The notes: a model not told the origin generated them from the sequence alone. DNA of 64,000 bases from Streptomyces hiroshimensis (GCF_014650335.1 NZ_BMUT01000022.1:1-64000); one strand, 5' to 3'; shown: positions 43,590 to 53,165, numbered from the stretch's first letter. Numbers and translations: made by a program.

Positions 43590-43612
43590 CCGGCGCTTCC
43601 GCCCGGCCCCGC

Positions 43613-44917
43613 TCACGCCGGTACGTGCACCGTCTCCACTCTCGACGCCACGATCCGCTCGCGCTCACGCTGCTGCGCCCGCGTCCGCAGCCGCAGGATC
43701 TGCGACAGCCCCAGCGCCTCCAGGACGAAGACGGAGGCGAACGCGATCCGGTAGTCGTCCCCGGTCGCGTCCAGCAGCACGCCCACGGCCAGCAGCGTCG
43801 TCATCGAGGCGACGAAGCCGCCCATGTTGACGATGCCGGAGGCGGTGCCCTGGCGCTCGGGCGGGTTGGCGGGGCGGGCGAAGTCGAAGCCGATCATCGA
43901 GGCGGGGCCGCACGCGCCGAGCACGAGACACTCGGTCACCAGCAGCCACATGGGCGCGTGCCCGCCGGGCCAGCCGGTCACCGCCGCCCACAGCAGCGCC
44001 GTCGCGGCGACGGTGCCGAGCGCGAGCGGCAGCCGGGCCGCGTGGTGGCGGGCGATGATCTGCCCGTAGACCAGCCCGACGGCCATGTTGGAGAGCACGA
44101 CGGTCGTCAGCAGCAGCCCCGCGGTCTCCCGGGACAGGCCCTGCGCCTCGACGAGGAACGGCATGCCCCACAGCAGCAGGAAGACCATCGCCGGGAACTG
44201 CGTCGTGAAGTGCACCCACATGCCGAGCCGGGTGCCGGGCTCCCGCCAGGCCCGGACGACCTGCCGCCGGACGAAGCCCTTGCCGCCGGTCTGCTCGCTC
44301 GCCGGCGGCTCGTGGCCCTCCGGGTGGTCCTTCAGGAACAGCAGCATCAGGACGAGGACGAACACCCCCGCGGCCGCGCTGCCGCCGAAGGTGGCGGTCC
44401 AGCCGGCGCCGTGCAGCAGCCGGGCCAGGAGCATCGTGGAGACGAGGTTGCCCGCCATGCCGAAGAGCGCCGCGACCTGCGCGATCATCGGGCCGCGGCG
44501 GGCGGGGAACCAGCGGGCGCCCAGCCGCAGCACGCTGATGAACGTCATCGCATCGCCGCAGCCGAGCAGGGCCCGGCTGGCCAGGGCCGTCTCGTACGAG
44601 TGGGAGAGCGCGAAGGCGAGCTGCCCGGTGGTGAAGAGCACGGCGCCCAGGGCCAGCACCTTCTTGGTGCCCAGCCGGTCGACCAGCAGGCCGACGGGTA
44701 TCTGCATGCCCGCGTACACGAGCAGCTGGAGTATGGAGAAGGTGGACAGCGCGGAGGCGTTGATGTGGAAGCGCTCGGCGGCGTCGATCCCGGCCACGCC
44801 GAGGCTGGTGCGGAAGATGATCGCGACGAAGTAGACCCCGACGCCGATCCCCCAGACGGCGGCCGCGCGCCGTCCGCCGGGTGGGTCTCCGGGCAGCACT
44901 GCGGCCCCCTGGCTCAT
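43613..44917 (-). CDS. MFS transporter
   Basis: A 434-residue, 12-TM major facilitator. The start AAAVWGIGVGVYFVAIIFRTSLGVAG and the QIPVGLLVDRLGTKKVLALGA loop (motif A) place it near the anion/sugar-phosphate (ACS-like) branch; a cytosolic loop in the middle is EHEPPASEQTGGKG. It shares direction with the GntR gene, 53 bp before it, and is probably in one operon; the GntR regulator likely controls it. Substrate unknown. Confidence 0.9.
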   Translation of the reverse strand: MSQGAAVLPGDPPGGRRAAAVWGIGVGVYFVAIIFRTSLGVAGIDAAERFHINASALSTFSILQLLVYAGMQIPVGLLVDRLGTKKVLALGAVLFTTGQLAFALSHSYETALASRALLGCGDAMTFISVLRLGARWFPARRGPMIAQVAALFGMAGNLVSTMLLARLLHGAGWTATFGGSAAAGVFVLVLMLLFLKDHPEGHEPPASEQTGGKGFVRRQVVRAWREPGTRLGMWVHFTTQFPAMVFLLLWGMPFLVEAQGLSRETAGLLLTTVVLSNMAVGLVYGQIIARHHAARLPLALGTVAATALLWAAVTGWPGGHAPMWLLVTECLVLGACGPASMIGFDFARPANPPERQGTASGIVNMGGFVASMTTLLAVGVLLDATGDDYRIAFASVFVLEALGLSQILRLRTRAQQRERERIVASRVETVHVPA

Positions 44918-44933
44918 CGGTTCTCCCCCCGCT

Positions 44934-44984
44934 CGTTCATCGCATCCACCCGTTCATCGGACCCACTCGTTCATCGGATCTCGC
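44934..44984 (-). repeat. 17-bp tandem repeat x3 across GntR stop codon
   Basis: CGTTCATCG recurs at 44934, 44951 and 44968, exactly 17 bp apart, with 3-6 variable bases per unit. The GntR stop (TCA at 44971-44973) lies in the third unit, so the two extra units fill the space to the MFS start at 44917. Confidence 0.85.
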
Positions 44985-45645
44985 CCTGCGCCAGGTTGCG
45001 CACCCAGCTCACGTGCTGGTCGATGACGGCGACGGCGCCCTCGGCGTCACCGGCGCGCAGCGCATCGAGGATCTCGGTGTGCTCGGCGTGGTTCTTGGCG
45101 ATGCGGTCGGGGTGGGCGTGCATCACGGCGACGCCCATCCGCAGCTGCCTGTCGCGCAGCTGGTCGTAGAGCCGGGAGAGGATCTGGTTGCCGGCGCTGC
45201 GCACGATCTCGGCGTGGAAGGCGCGGTCGCTGACGGAGACCGCGGCCAGGTCGCCCGCGGCGGCCTGGCGTCCCATGTCCTCCAGCAGCTCCTCCAGGCG
45301 GCCGATGAGCACCGGGGAGGCGGGCACGGCCTTGGCCGCCGCGTACTTCTCCACCAGCAGCCGGGTCTCGACCACGTCCGCGATCTCCTGCGCGGAGACG
45401 GGCAGGACGAGGGCGCCCTTCTTCGGATAGAGCTTGAGCAGCCCCTCGGCCTCCAGCCGCAGCAGCGCCTCGCGCACCGGGGTGCGCGACACCCCGACGG
45501 CCTCGGCGAGATCTCCCTCGGTGAGCAGCGTGCCGCCTTCGTAGCGGCGGTGCAGGACGGCTTCCTTGATGTGCGTGTAGACGCGCTCGGCGGCAGGCGG
45601 CTGCTTGATCACGGGCTTGATCGTCGCGGGGGGAGCTGTTGGCAT
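44971..45645 (-). CDS. GntR-family regulator with FCD domain
   Basis: A 224-residue regulator. Winged HTH (AERVYTHIKEAVLHRRYEGGTLLTEGDLAEAVGVSRTPVREALLRLEAEGLL) is followed by an FCD ligand domain with the metal-coordinating pattern DRAFHAEIVRSAGN and HAEHTEILDAL. The target is probably the downstream MFS gene, to which it is joined with 53 bp. ATG at 45645 is used; GTG 45651 is possible. TTGTATCTAA, 10 bp upstream, resembles a GntR-type half-site but is weak. Confidence 0.9.
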   Translation of the reverse strand: MPTAPPATIKPVIKQPPAAERVYTHIKEAVLHRRYEGGTLLTEGDLAEAVGVSRTPVREALLRLEAEGLLKLYPKKGALVLPVSAQEIADVVETRLLVEKYAAAKAVPASPVLIGRLEELLEDMGRQAAAGDLAAVSVSDRAFHAEIVRSAGNQILSRLYDQLRDRQLRMGVAVMHAHPDRIAKNHAEHTEILDALRAGDAEGAVAVIDQHVSWVRNLAQGEIR

Positions 45646-45716
45646 GCGCACAGCTTAGATACAACATACATACGCAGAAAGAGGGAGTCCGAGGTCCGGA
45701 CAGGGAGCGTCTCGCG

Positions 45717-46547
45717 CTACGGCGCCGTCCAGCCGTCCACGGGCGTGATGAAGACGAACCTCAGGTCGGGACGCTGTATCGGCAGCAGCACATGAGTCGT
45801 CACGCGTACCTCGTGCCCGCCGTGGAACGGCAGCCGCAGCCGGAAGACATCGCCGTCGCGGTGCTCGACCACGTCGTGCTCCTCGGCCCAGATGCGCCGG
45901 CAGTCGGCGTCCGCGTCGAGGATGTCGCGGACGAGCGTGCGCAGTCCGGCGTCGGCGGGGTTGCTGTTGGCGGCGACGCGCAGCATGGCGAGGTACGTAC
46001 GGGCACAGGCGTCCTCCCAGTCGAGCATCTGCTCGCGGGCCTCGGGATCGAGCAGCGCCCAGCGCATGAGATTGGCGCCGGGCCGGCGCACCCAGGGAAA
46101 CCACTCCGCCATGAGGGAATTCGCCGCGACGATATTCCAGGCCACATCGGAGAGATAGGCGGGATAGGACACCTGCTGTTCCAGCAGGACTCTGACGCCA
46201 TGCGGCAGATCGCCCGCATCGCCCGGTTCGCCGGAGATTCCGCCGGGCGGCCGCCGGCCGCACACGGCGAGAAAGAGCGTGAGCGTCTCGGCCTCGCTCA
46301 GCCGCAGTGCGCGGGCGACCCGGAGCAGGAAATTCTCGGAGAAGTCCTGCCGGCGGCCGGCCTCCAGCGCGCGGTACCAGCCCTCGCTCACGCCGGTGAG
46401 CCGGGCCACGTGGGCCTGGGAGAGGCGGCGTCCGGGGCGGGGGAAGACACCGCGCAGCTCGGGGACGGTGCGTGCGTCCACACGGGCCCGCCAGGCGCGG
46501 AGAAGACGGCTGATGGATTCACCGTCCACGTGGTCGGCGCCGTCCAC
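45717..46547 (-). CDS. MmyB-like XRE regulator
   Basis: A 276-residue regulator. The HTH (GRRLSQAHVARLTGVSEGWYRALEAGRRQDFSENFLLRVARALRLSE) is followed by the MmyB-type PAS-like domain: YPAYLSDVAWNIVAANSLMAEWFPW, NLMRWALLDPEAREQMLDWE and FRLRLPFHGGHEVRVTTHVLLP. These regulators bind fatty-acid-like ligands and usually control an adjacent oxidoreductase; here the neighbours are the E2 gene and, in the other direction, the GntR gene. GTG at 46547 with GGAGG 5 bp upstream. An operator-like palindrome lies 14 bp upstream. Confidence 0.9.
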   Translation of the reverse strand: MDGADHVDGESISRLLRAWRARVDARTVPELRGVFPRPGRRLSQAHVARLTGVSEGWYRALEAGRRQDFSENFLLRVARALRLSEAETLTLFLAVCGRRPPGGISGEPGDAGDLPHGVRVLLEQQVSYPAYLSDVAWNIVAANSLMAEWFPWVRRPGANLMRWALLDPEAREQMLDWEDACARTYLAMLRVAANSNPADAGLRTLVRDILDADADCRRIWAEEHDVVEHRDGDVFRLRLPFHGGHEVRVTTHVLLPIQRPDLRFVFITPVDGWTAP

Positions 46548-46560
46548 GCGTCCTCCAATT

Positions 46561-46579
46561 CCGACACTGCAAGTGTCGG
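46561..46579. promoter_or_regulatory. Perfect palindrome upstream of MmyB-like regulator
   Basis: CCGACACT and AGTGTCGG, spaced by three bases, form an 8-bp perfect inverted repeat 14 bp before the start codon. Position and symmetry fit an autoregulatory operator. Confidence 0.65.
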
Positions 46580-46665
46580 TCAATCTTAAGTAAATTGCCC
46601 CGCACGGGCTATTCCAGCTGCTGACCTGGGTGGGATTCCCGAGGCCGCTCCGCATGACGGCAGCT

Positions 46666-46728
46666 GGCCCGGACGCCGCTCTCTCTCCTCGCTGGAGGGG
46701 GGTGAGGAGGGAAGCGTCCGGGCCTTTT
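46666..46728 (+). terminator. Plus-strand terminator with U-run, no gene upstream
   Basis: GGCCCGGACGC (46666-46676) and GCGTCCGGGCC (46714-46724) form an 11-bp stem around a loop with a second CTCTCCTC-like pairing; TTTTGT follows on the plus strand. Both flanking genes are on the minus strand, so on the plus strand it would end an unannotated transcript (about 46590-46728). On the minus strand it may also terminate the bkd transcript, without a U-run. Confidence 0.55.
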
Positions 46729-46801
46729 GTCGTTTCCTATTCAACTATTGGTTACAGCACCGGTTTGTTCCGGCGCCGGTCCATTGCCATCCGGCACCGG
46801 T

Positions 46802-48262
46802 TCATTGCCAGCTGATCAGCCGCTGCGGATTCTCCAGCACGGCGGCCGTATCGGCCAGCACCTTCGAACCGAGCTCGCCGTCGACCATGCGGTGGTCGAA
46901 GGAGAGCGCCAGCGTCGTCACCTGGCGCGGCTTGACCTTGCCCTTGTGCACCCACGGCTGCAGCTTGATCGCACCGACGGCCAGGATCGCGGACTCGCCC
47001 GGGTTGAGGATGGGCGTGCCGGTGTCGACGCCGAAGACGCCCACGTTGGTGATGGTGACCGTGCCGCCGGACATGGCCGCCGGGCTCGTCTTCCCCTCGC
47101 GGGCGGTCGCCACCAGCTCCGACAGCGCCGTGGACAGCTCGGGGAGCGTCTTGGCGCCGGCGTCCTTGATGTTCGGCACGATCAGCCCGCGCGGCGTGGC
47201 CGCCGCGATGCCCAGGTTCACATAGCCCTTGCGGACGATCTCCTGGTTCTCCTCGTCCCACGACGCGTTCACGTCCGGGTTCCGCTTGATCGCGACGAGG
47301 AACGCCTTCGCGACGAGCAGGAGCGGGTTGATCCGCAGACCCGCCATGTCCGGGTCTTCCTTGAGCTTCTGGACGAGCTTCATCGTGCGGGTGACGTCGA
47401 CGGTGACGAACTCCGTGACGTGCGGCGCAGTGAAGGCGCTCGCGACCATCGCCTGGGCGGTGGCCTTGCGGACGCCCTTGACCGGGATCCGCGTCTCGCG
47501 CGCGGCGAGGTCCGTCACGGCCGCGGGCACCCCCGCGACGGCCGCCGGCTCCTCCGCGACCGGGGCAGTCGCGGCCGAGGCGGCGGCGTGGACGTCTTCG
47601 CGGGTCACGATGCCGTCGGCACCGGACGGCACGACGGAGGCGAGATCGACCCCGAGGTCCTTGGCGAGCTTGCGCACGGGGGGCTTGGCGAGGGGGCGGG
47701 GGCCCGCCGGCGAAATCTTTTCGGCCGCGGTGCCGGGCACTATGGGCGCGGGTTCTGCGGCCGCAGGGGTGCCGGCCACGCCCGGGGCCGGACGCCCGTT
47801 GAGCTCGGCCTGGACGGCGGCGGCCACCGGGGAAGCCGCCTGCTGCGCAGGCTGCTTACGCGCGCGCCGCTTCGTGGACGACGGCGCCGCCCCGTAACCG
47901 ACGAGCACGGCCTGCCGCCCCTGCGGCTCCTCGGGCTCGGCGGCGACCGGCGCAGCGGCCGGTGCGCTCTGCTCCGGCGCAGCCGGCCCCGCTCCCGGCT
48001 GGGTGTCCACCGAGATGATCACCTGGCCGACGTCGACCGTCGTCCCCTCGGGGAACCGCAGCTCGTGCACGACCCCGTCGAACGGGATCGGCAGCTCCAC
48101 GGCGGCCTTGGCCGTCTCGACCTCGCACACCACCTGCCCGTCGGCGACGGTGTCGCCGACGGCCACGTACCACTTGAGGATCTCGGCCTCGGTGAGTCCC
48201 TCGCCCACGTCGGGCATCTTGAACTCGCGGAAGCGCTGGTCGTTCGCGGTCCTTGCAGTCAT
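46802..48262 (-). CDS. bkdC: Branched-chain keto-acid dehydrogenase E2 (acyltransferase)
   Basis: A 486-residue lipoyl acyltransferase. An N-terminal lipoyl domain carries the lipoylated Lys in VCEVETAKAAVE. An Ala/Pro linker follows, then a peripheral-subunit-binding domain (VRKLAKDLGVDLASVVPSGADGIVTREDV) and the catalytic domain with SFDHRMVDGE. It accepts the acyl group from E1 and transfers it to CoA, supplying branched acyl-CoA starter units. It is the last gene of bkdA-bkdB-bkdC (24 bp after bkdB). ATG at 48262. Confidence 0.95.
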   Translation of the reverse strand: MTARTANDQRFREFKMPDVGEGLTEAEILKWYVAVGDTVADGQVVCEVETAKAAVELPIPFDGVVHELRFPEGTTVDVGQVIISVDTQPGAGPAAPEQSAPAAAPVAAEPEEPQGRQAVLVGYGAAPSSTKRRARKQPAQQAASPVAAAVQAELNGRPAPGVAGTPAAAEPAPIVPGTAAEKISPAGPRPLAKPPVRKLAKDLGVDLASVVPSGADGIVTREDVHAAASAATAPVAEEPAAVAGVPAAVTDLAARETRIPVKGVRKATAQAMVASAFTAPHVTEFVTVDVTRTMKLVQKLKEDPDMAGLRINPLLLVAKAFLVAIKRNPDVNASWDEENQEIVRKGYVNLGIAAATPRGLIVPNIKDAGAKTLPELSTALSELVATAREGKTSPAAMSGGTVTITNVGVFGVDTGTPILNPGESAILAVGAIKLQPWVHKGKVKPRQVTTLALSFDHRMVDGELGSKVLADTAAVLENPQRLISWQ

Positions 48263-48285
48263 GGTCACGACTCTCCTCAAACCCC

Positions 48286-49265
<980 letters not shown>

Positions 49266-49266
<1 letters not shown>

Positions 49267-50417
49267 CAGTGGCTCTCCTCGGCGAACGAAGCCTGGTAGG
49301 CGGCGAACTGGGCGCGCTCCTCGTCGACGAGGGCGTGGCCGTCGGCGTAGATGTTGTCGAAGATCGCCATGTCGTCGGGGTCCGGCATGGTGCGGACGCG
49401 GTCGCGCACGTGCTTGGCGAGCTCGTCGGCCTCGGTCTCCAGGGCGGCGAAGAAGGCCTCGTCGGCGTGGCCCTCGCGCTCCAGGTACGCGCGCAGGCGC
49501 GCGATGGGGTCCTTGGCCTCCCACAGCTCGCGCTCCTCGTCGCGGCGGTAGCGCGTCGGGTCGTCGGAGGTGGTGTGGGCGCCCATGCGGTACGTGAAGG
49601 CCTCGATCAGCATCGGGCCCTGGCCGGTGCGGGCCCGGTCGAGGGCGGCCTTGGTGACGGCGAGGCAGGCGAGGACGTCGTTGCCGTCGACGCGGACGCC
49701 GGGGAAGCCGTAGCCCTGCGCGCGCTGGTAGAGCGGGACGCGGGTCTGCTTCTCGGTGGGCTCGGAGATGGCCCACTGGTTGTTCTGGCAGAAGAAGACC
49801 ACCGGGGCGTTGTAGACGGCCGCGAAGGTGAACGCCTCGGCCACGTCGCCCTGGCTGGAGGCGCCGTCGCCGAAGTAGGCGATGACGGCGGAGTCGGCGC
49901 CGTCCTTGGTGATCCCCATGGCGTAACCGGTCGCGTGCAGCGCCTGCGAGCCGATGACGATCGTGTAGAGGTGGAAGTTGTTCTCGTTGGGGTCCCAGCC
50001 GCCGTTGTTCACGCCGCGGAACATGCCCAGGAGGTTGGTGGGGTCGACCCCGCGGCACCAGGCGACGCCGTGCTCGCGGTAGGTCGGGAAGACGTAGTCG
50101 TCCGGGCGTGTCGCCCGGCCGGAGCCGATCTGGGCGGCCTCCTGGCCCAGCAGGGAGGCCCACAGGCCCAGTTCGCCCTGGCGCTGCAGCGTGGTCGCCT
50201 CGGCGTCGAACCGGCGGGTCAGCACCATGTCGCGGTACAGGCCACGCAGTTCCTCGGCGGTCAGGTCGATGGAGTAGTCGGGGTGCTCGACCCGCTCGCC
50301 CTCCGGCGTCAGCAGCTGTACGAGCTCGGGCTCGCCTGCCGCCTTGGCGGTCTTGGCGCCGGCGCGCTTGCTGCCGCCGCGGCGCGGCTTGCGCGCGGCA
50401 GTGCTGTCCACAGTCAC
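49266..50417 (-). CDS. bkdA: Branched-chain keto-acid dehydrogenase E1 alpha
   Basis: A 383-residue ThDP-binding alpha subunit. The ThDP motif is GDGASSQGDVAEAFTFAAVYNAPVVFFCQNN. The N-terminal 35 residues are Lys/Arg/Ala-rich (ARKPRRGGSKRAGAKTAKAA), and the phosphorylation-loop region RYRRDEERELW is present. GTG at 50417 is preceded by GGAGGAG. As I recall, S. coelicolor carries a second bkd operon here next to an orphan DevR-like regulator, the same order as in this window. Confidence 0.95.
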
Positions 50418-50762
50418 GTGTGCTCCTCCGTCTGTCCGGCCCCCGGGGTCGCCGGCGGCCAGAGGGGGTTCCCCCGCCGTGAGGCAGGAGAATGCTCGCT
50501 CGATCCCCGACGGCACACGGGGTGGGTGTGCCGAGGCCGGAACCGGGCGTGACAGGCGCCCCGGCGAAAGGCCTGCAATAAGCACGTTACCCAGAAGGCC
50601 GCATTCCTGCGAAACCCCGCCTGACCTGCAATTTTGCTTGGATTTCCAAGTAAATCGAGAAAGCGGGGCGACGCTCCTGGTCACGACCTTGTGAGCACAG
50701 CCCGTGCGGGCTGCCGGAACGACGGCACGTTATCCCGGAGGACAAGAGCAGGGGAAGACTCG
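50418..50762. promoter_or_regulatory. bkdA/response-regulator divergent region with palindrome
   Basis: The 345-bp gap holds a palindrome at 50633-50654: CTTGGA-TT-TCCAAG extended as TTTGCTTGGA / TCCAAGTAAA with one mismatch. This A/T-rich dyad resembles Lrp/AsnC-type sites, and BkdR regulators of branched-chain degradation are of that family, so it is a candidate operator. Nothing else in the gap is clear. Confidence 0.45.
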
Positions 50763-51440
50763 GTGTGTGAGACTGGCCCTGTGCCCGAACAAGGAAAAAT
50801 CACGGTATTTCTGCTCGATGACCACGAGGTCGTCCGGCGCGGGGTGCACGAGATGCTCTCCGTCGAGGCCGACATCGAGGTCGTCGGGGAGGCCGGTACG
50901 GCCGCCGACGCACTGGTGCGCATTCCGGCCGTGCGGCCGGACGTCGCAGTTCTGGACGTTCGCCTTCCGGATGGCAGTGGCGTCGAAGTCTGCCGGGAAA
51001 TCCGATCGCAGGATGAGCACATCAAATGCCTGATGCTCACCTCCTTCGCCGATGACGAGGCACTCTTCGACGCGATCATGGCGGGCGCGTCCGGTTACGT
51101 ACTGAAAGCCATTCGTGGCAATGAGTTGCTCGCCGCCGTGCGGGACGTGGCGGCCGGGAAATCCCTGCTCGACCCCGTGGCGACGGCGCGGGTGCTGGAG
51201 CGGCTGCGCAGCGGCAAGGAGCCCAAGGGCGACGACCGCCTCGCGAGCCTCACCGACCAGGAGCGCCGGATCCTGGACCTGATCGGCGAGGGCCTGACCA
51301 ACCGCGTGATCGGCGAGCGGCTGCATCTGGCCGAAAAGACGATCAAGAACTACGTCTCCAGCCTGCTCTCCAAGCTCGGCATGGAGCGGCGCTCCCAGGC
51401 GGCGGCGTACGTGGCCCGGCTGCAGGCCGAGAAGCGGTGA
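50763..51440 (+). CDS. DevR/OsdR-type orphan response regulator
   Basis: A 225-residue NarL-family regulator. The receiver begins ITVFLLDDHEVVRRGVHEML, with the phospho-acceptor in VAVLDVRLPDG, Thr/Lys as MLTSFADDEALFDAIMAGASGYVLKAI, and the LuxR-type HTH SLTDQERRILDLIGEGLTNRVIGERLHLAEKTIKNYVSSLLSKLGMERRSQAA. It is closely similar, from memory, to mycobacterial DosR/DevR and Streptomyces OsdR, which answer hypoxia, NO and redox signals. No histidine kinase is adjacent. GTG at 50763 (GGGGAAG upstream) or GTG 50781. A DevR-like box lies 19 bp after the stop. Confidence 0.92.
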   Translation: MCETGPVPEQGKITVFLLDDHEVVRRGVHEMLSVEADIEVVGEAGTAADALVRIPAVRPDVAVLDVRLPDGSGVEVCREIRSQDEHIKCLMLTSFADDEALFDAIMAGASGYVLKAIRGNELLAAVRDVAAGKSLLDPVATARVLERLRSGKEPKGDDRLASLTDQERRILDLIGEGLTNRVIGERLHLAEKTIKNYVSSLLSKLGMERRSQAAAYVARLQAEKR

Positions 51441-51459
51441 ACGTACGGTAAACCGGTGA

Positions 51460-51479
51460 TTCGGGACCAATGTCCCGGG
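51460..51479. promoter_or_regulatory. DevR/OsdR box
   Basis: TTCGGGACCAATGTCCCGGG matches the mycobacterial DosR consensus TTSGGGACTWWAGTCCCSAA at 16 of 20 positions, including all of GGGAC-N4-GTCCC. It sits 39 bp upstream of the flavin/PLP-oxidase-fold gene and 19 bp past the DevR-like gene. Confidence 0.8.
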
Positions 51480-51503
51480 CTATAGGGGCGGGTGCCCCTA
51501 TAG
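51480..51503. promoter_or_regulatory. Second DevR-like palindrome
   Basis: CTATAGGGGC and GCCCCTATAG form a perfect 10-bp inverted repeat with a 4-bp spacer. The core GGGGC-N4-GCCCC has the same geometry as the DevR box core, and its centre is exactly 22 bp from that of the box at 51460-51479. Confidence 0.6.
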
Positions 51504-51518
51504 ACGGGTGGGGCAGGC

Positions 51519-51968
51519 GTGCACAGTGGTGCCATGCTCTCCGCGCAGCCCGACCGACACCGAGCCCTCGAACTGCTCGACCGCACCCCCTACGGCCGCC
51601 TTTCGGTCAGCATGCGCGCACTCCCCTTCGTCACCGTCGCCCGCCACATCGTCTCCGGCGAGAGCGTCCTGCTCCGCCTGCACGGCGACTTCGGCTACGC
51701 CCAGGCCTGCGACGGCAACGTCGTCGCGTACGGCGCCGACAACCTGAGCGACCGGCGCGAGGGCGACGAGGCGGTGTGGACGGTGCAATTCGTCGGCACG
51801 GCGCGCCTCTTCGTCCCCTCCGGAGACGACCTGGAGCGCTTCGGGCGGCCGCCCCGTACGGCGGACGCGGCGCCCTTCCGTGCCGAATACCTGTGCATCG
51901 AACCGCAGTTCATCACCCTGCATCACCTCGAAGGGGTCCCCGCGCGACAGGCCGCGCACTCAGCGTGA
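51519..51968 (+). CDS. Pyridoxamine 5'-phosphate oxidase-fold protein
   Basis: A 149-residue split-barrel protein (PNPOx-like, FMN-binding type). It has an N-terminal helix, LLDRTPYGRLSVSMRALPFVTVARHIVSGESVLLRLH, and strands VVAYGADNLS and AVWTVQFVGTARLF, ending in LCIEPQFITLHHLEG. In mycobacteria similar proteins are members of the DosR regulon. The upstream DevR-box pair supports control by the adjacent regulator. GTG at 51519 is chosen (GGTGGGGCAGG upstream); ATG 51534 is possible. Cofactor (FMN or F420) cannot be decided. Confidence 0.85.
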   Translation: MHSGAMLSAQPDRHRALELLDRTPYGRLSVSMRALPFVTVARHIVSGESVLLRLHGDFGYAQACDGNVVAYGADNLSDRREGDEAVWTVQFVGTARLFVPSGDDLERFGRPPRTADAAPFRAEYLCIEPQFITLHHLEGVPARQAAHSA

Positions 51969-51983
51969 TCTAACATTTGGGAC

Positions 51984-53123
51984 GTGCCACGCTCACTTGT
52001 CACCGATGTCCCGCCCGACGCCGCACCCGACATCGGACCTGACACCGGACCTGACACCGGGCCTGACACCGGCACGCTGCGCACCCTGCTGCGCCGCTAC
52101 GACCGGGCCGGCCGGCTGGTCTCCTGCACGCCCCTCACCCAGGGCCTCCTCAACCGCGGCTACCGCCTCACCACCACCCGCGGCAGCTTCTTCCTCAAGC
52201 ACCACCTCGACGGCGACCAGGCCGCCATCGCCCGCCAGCACGGCGTCACCCTGCGCCTGGCCGCCCTCGGCCTGCCCGTCGCCCCGCCGGTCGCCCGCAC
52301 CGACGGCACCACCGTCACCGTCCTCGGCGGCCGCTGCTACGCCCTCCACCCGTGGGTCGACGGCCGCCACCGCGACGGCGGCGAACTGACCCGCACCCAG
52401 TCGCGCAAGCTCGGCGCCCTCCTCGGCCACGTCCACACCTGCCTGGCGAAGGTCTGCCGCGAGGAGCCCCCCGACGGCCCGGCGGGGCTCACAGAAGGCC
52501 CTGGAGGGGCCTCTGAGGGCCCCGGAGGGGCCGGACGGCCCGCAGACGCCTCCGCGGACCCCCAGGACACCTACGCCCTCATCGAGGAGCTTCTCGGGCT
52601 CGTACGCCGCGGCAGGGGCAGCCGCCCGCGCGACTCCTTCGACGAACTCGCCGAACACCGGCTGATCGAACGCCGCGCCCTGCTGGAGCGCCACGCCCAC
52701 CGCCGCCCAGCCGACGGCACCGCCCCCGGCTGGGTGCACGGCGACTTCCACCCGCTCAACCTGCTCTACCGCGGCGGCGAACCCGCCGCGATCGTCGACT
52801 GGGACCGGCTGGGCGTACAGCCCCGCGCCGAGGAGGCCGTCCGCGCCGCCGTCATCTTCTTCCTGCGCCCCGACGGCACCCTGGACCTCGCGAAGATACG
52901 CCCGTACGCGCGCGCGTACCGGCGGGCGAGCGGAGCGGACCCCGCCGAGCTGGGCGCGGCCGTGCACCGGGTGTGGTGGGAGCGGCTGAACGACTTCTGG
53001 ATGCTGCGCTGGCGCTACCAACTGGGCGACCACCGCGCGGATCCCGGCTTCCCGGCCTCGGCGGCGCTGACGGTGTGGTGGACGCGCTCGTACGAGGCGG
53101 TGCGGGACGCGTTCACGGAGTGA
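51984..53123 (+). CDS. Aminoglycoside phosphotransferase-family kinase
   Basis: A 379-residue APH/choline-kinase-like protein. The catalytic loop is HGDFHPLNLLY near residue 252 and the Mg-binding IVDWDR near 270. The head contains a PDTGPDTGPDTG repeat, and a low-complexity GLTEGPGGASEGPGGAG insertion lies around 175-185. The substrate is unknown; many actinomycete members act on small molecules rather than antibiotics. It starts 15 bp after the oxidase-fold gene, likely the same operon. Confidence 0.85.
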   Translation: MPRSLVTDVPPDAAPDIGPDTGPDTGPDTGTLRTLLRRYDRAGRLVSCTPLTQGLLNRGYRLTTTRGSFFLKHHLDGDQAAIARQHGVTLRLAALGLPVAPPVARTDGTTVTVLGGRCYALHPWVDGRHRDGGELTRTQSRKLGALLGHVHTCLAKVCREEPPDGPAGLTEGPGGASEGPGGAGRPADASADPQDTYALIEELLGLVRRGRGSRPRDSFDELAEHRLIERRALLERHAHRRPADGTAPGWVHGDFHPLNLLYRGGEPAAIVDWDRLGVQPRAEEAVRAAVIFFLRPDGTLDLAKIRPYARAYRRASGADPAELGAAVHRVWWERLNDFWMLRWRYQLGDHRADPGFPASAALTVWWTRSYEAVRDAFTE

Positions 53124-53165
53124 GCAGGTGCACGACTGCAGGTGCACGACTGCAGGTGCACGACT
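53124..53165 (+). repeat. 14-bp tandem repeat x3 directly after APH stop
   Basis: GCAGGTGCACGACT occurs three times in tandem without mismatch, starting at the base after the stop TGA (53121-53123). Confidence 0.95.

Noticed and set aside
44934-44984. Repeat array as a CRISPR
   Set aside because: Three units of 17 bp without spacers; none of the repeats in the window have CRISPR geometry.
46590-46728. Named riboswitch or 6C RNA
   Set aside because: No recognisable conserved core or C-rich loop pair; only a hairpin with a U-run can be claimed.
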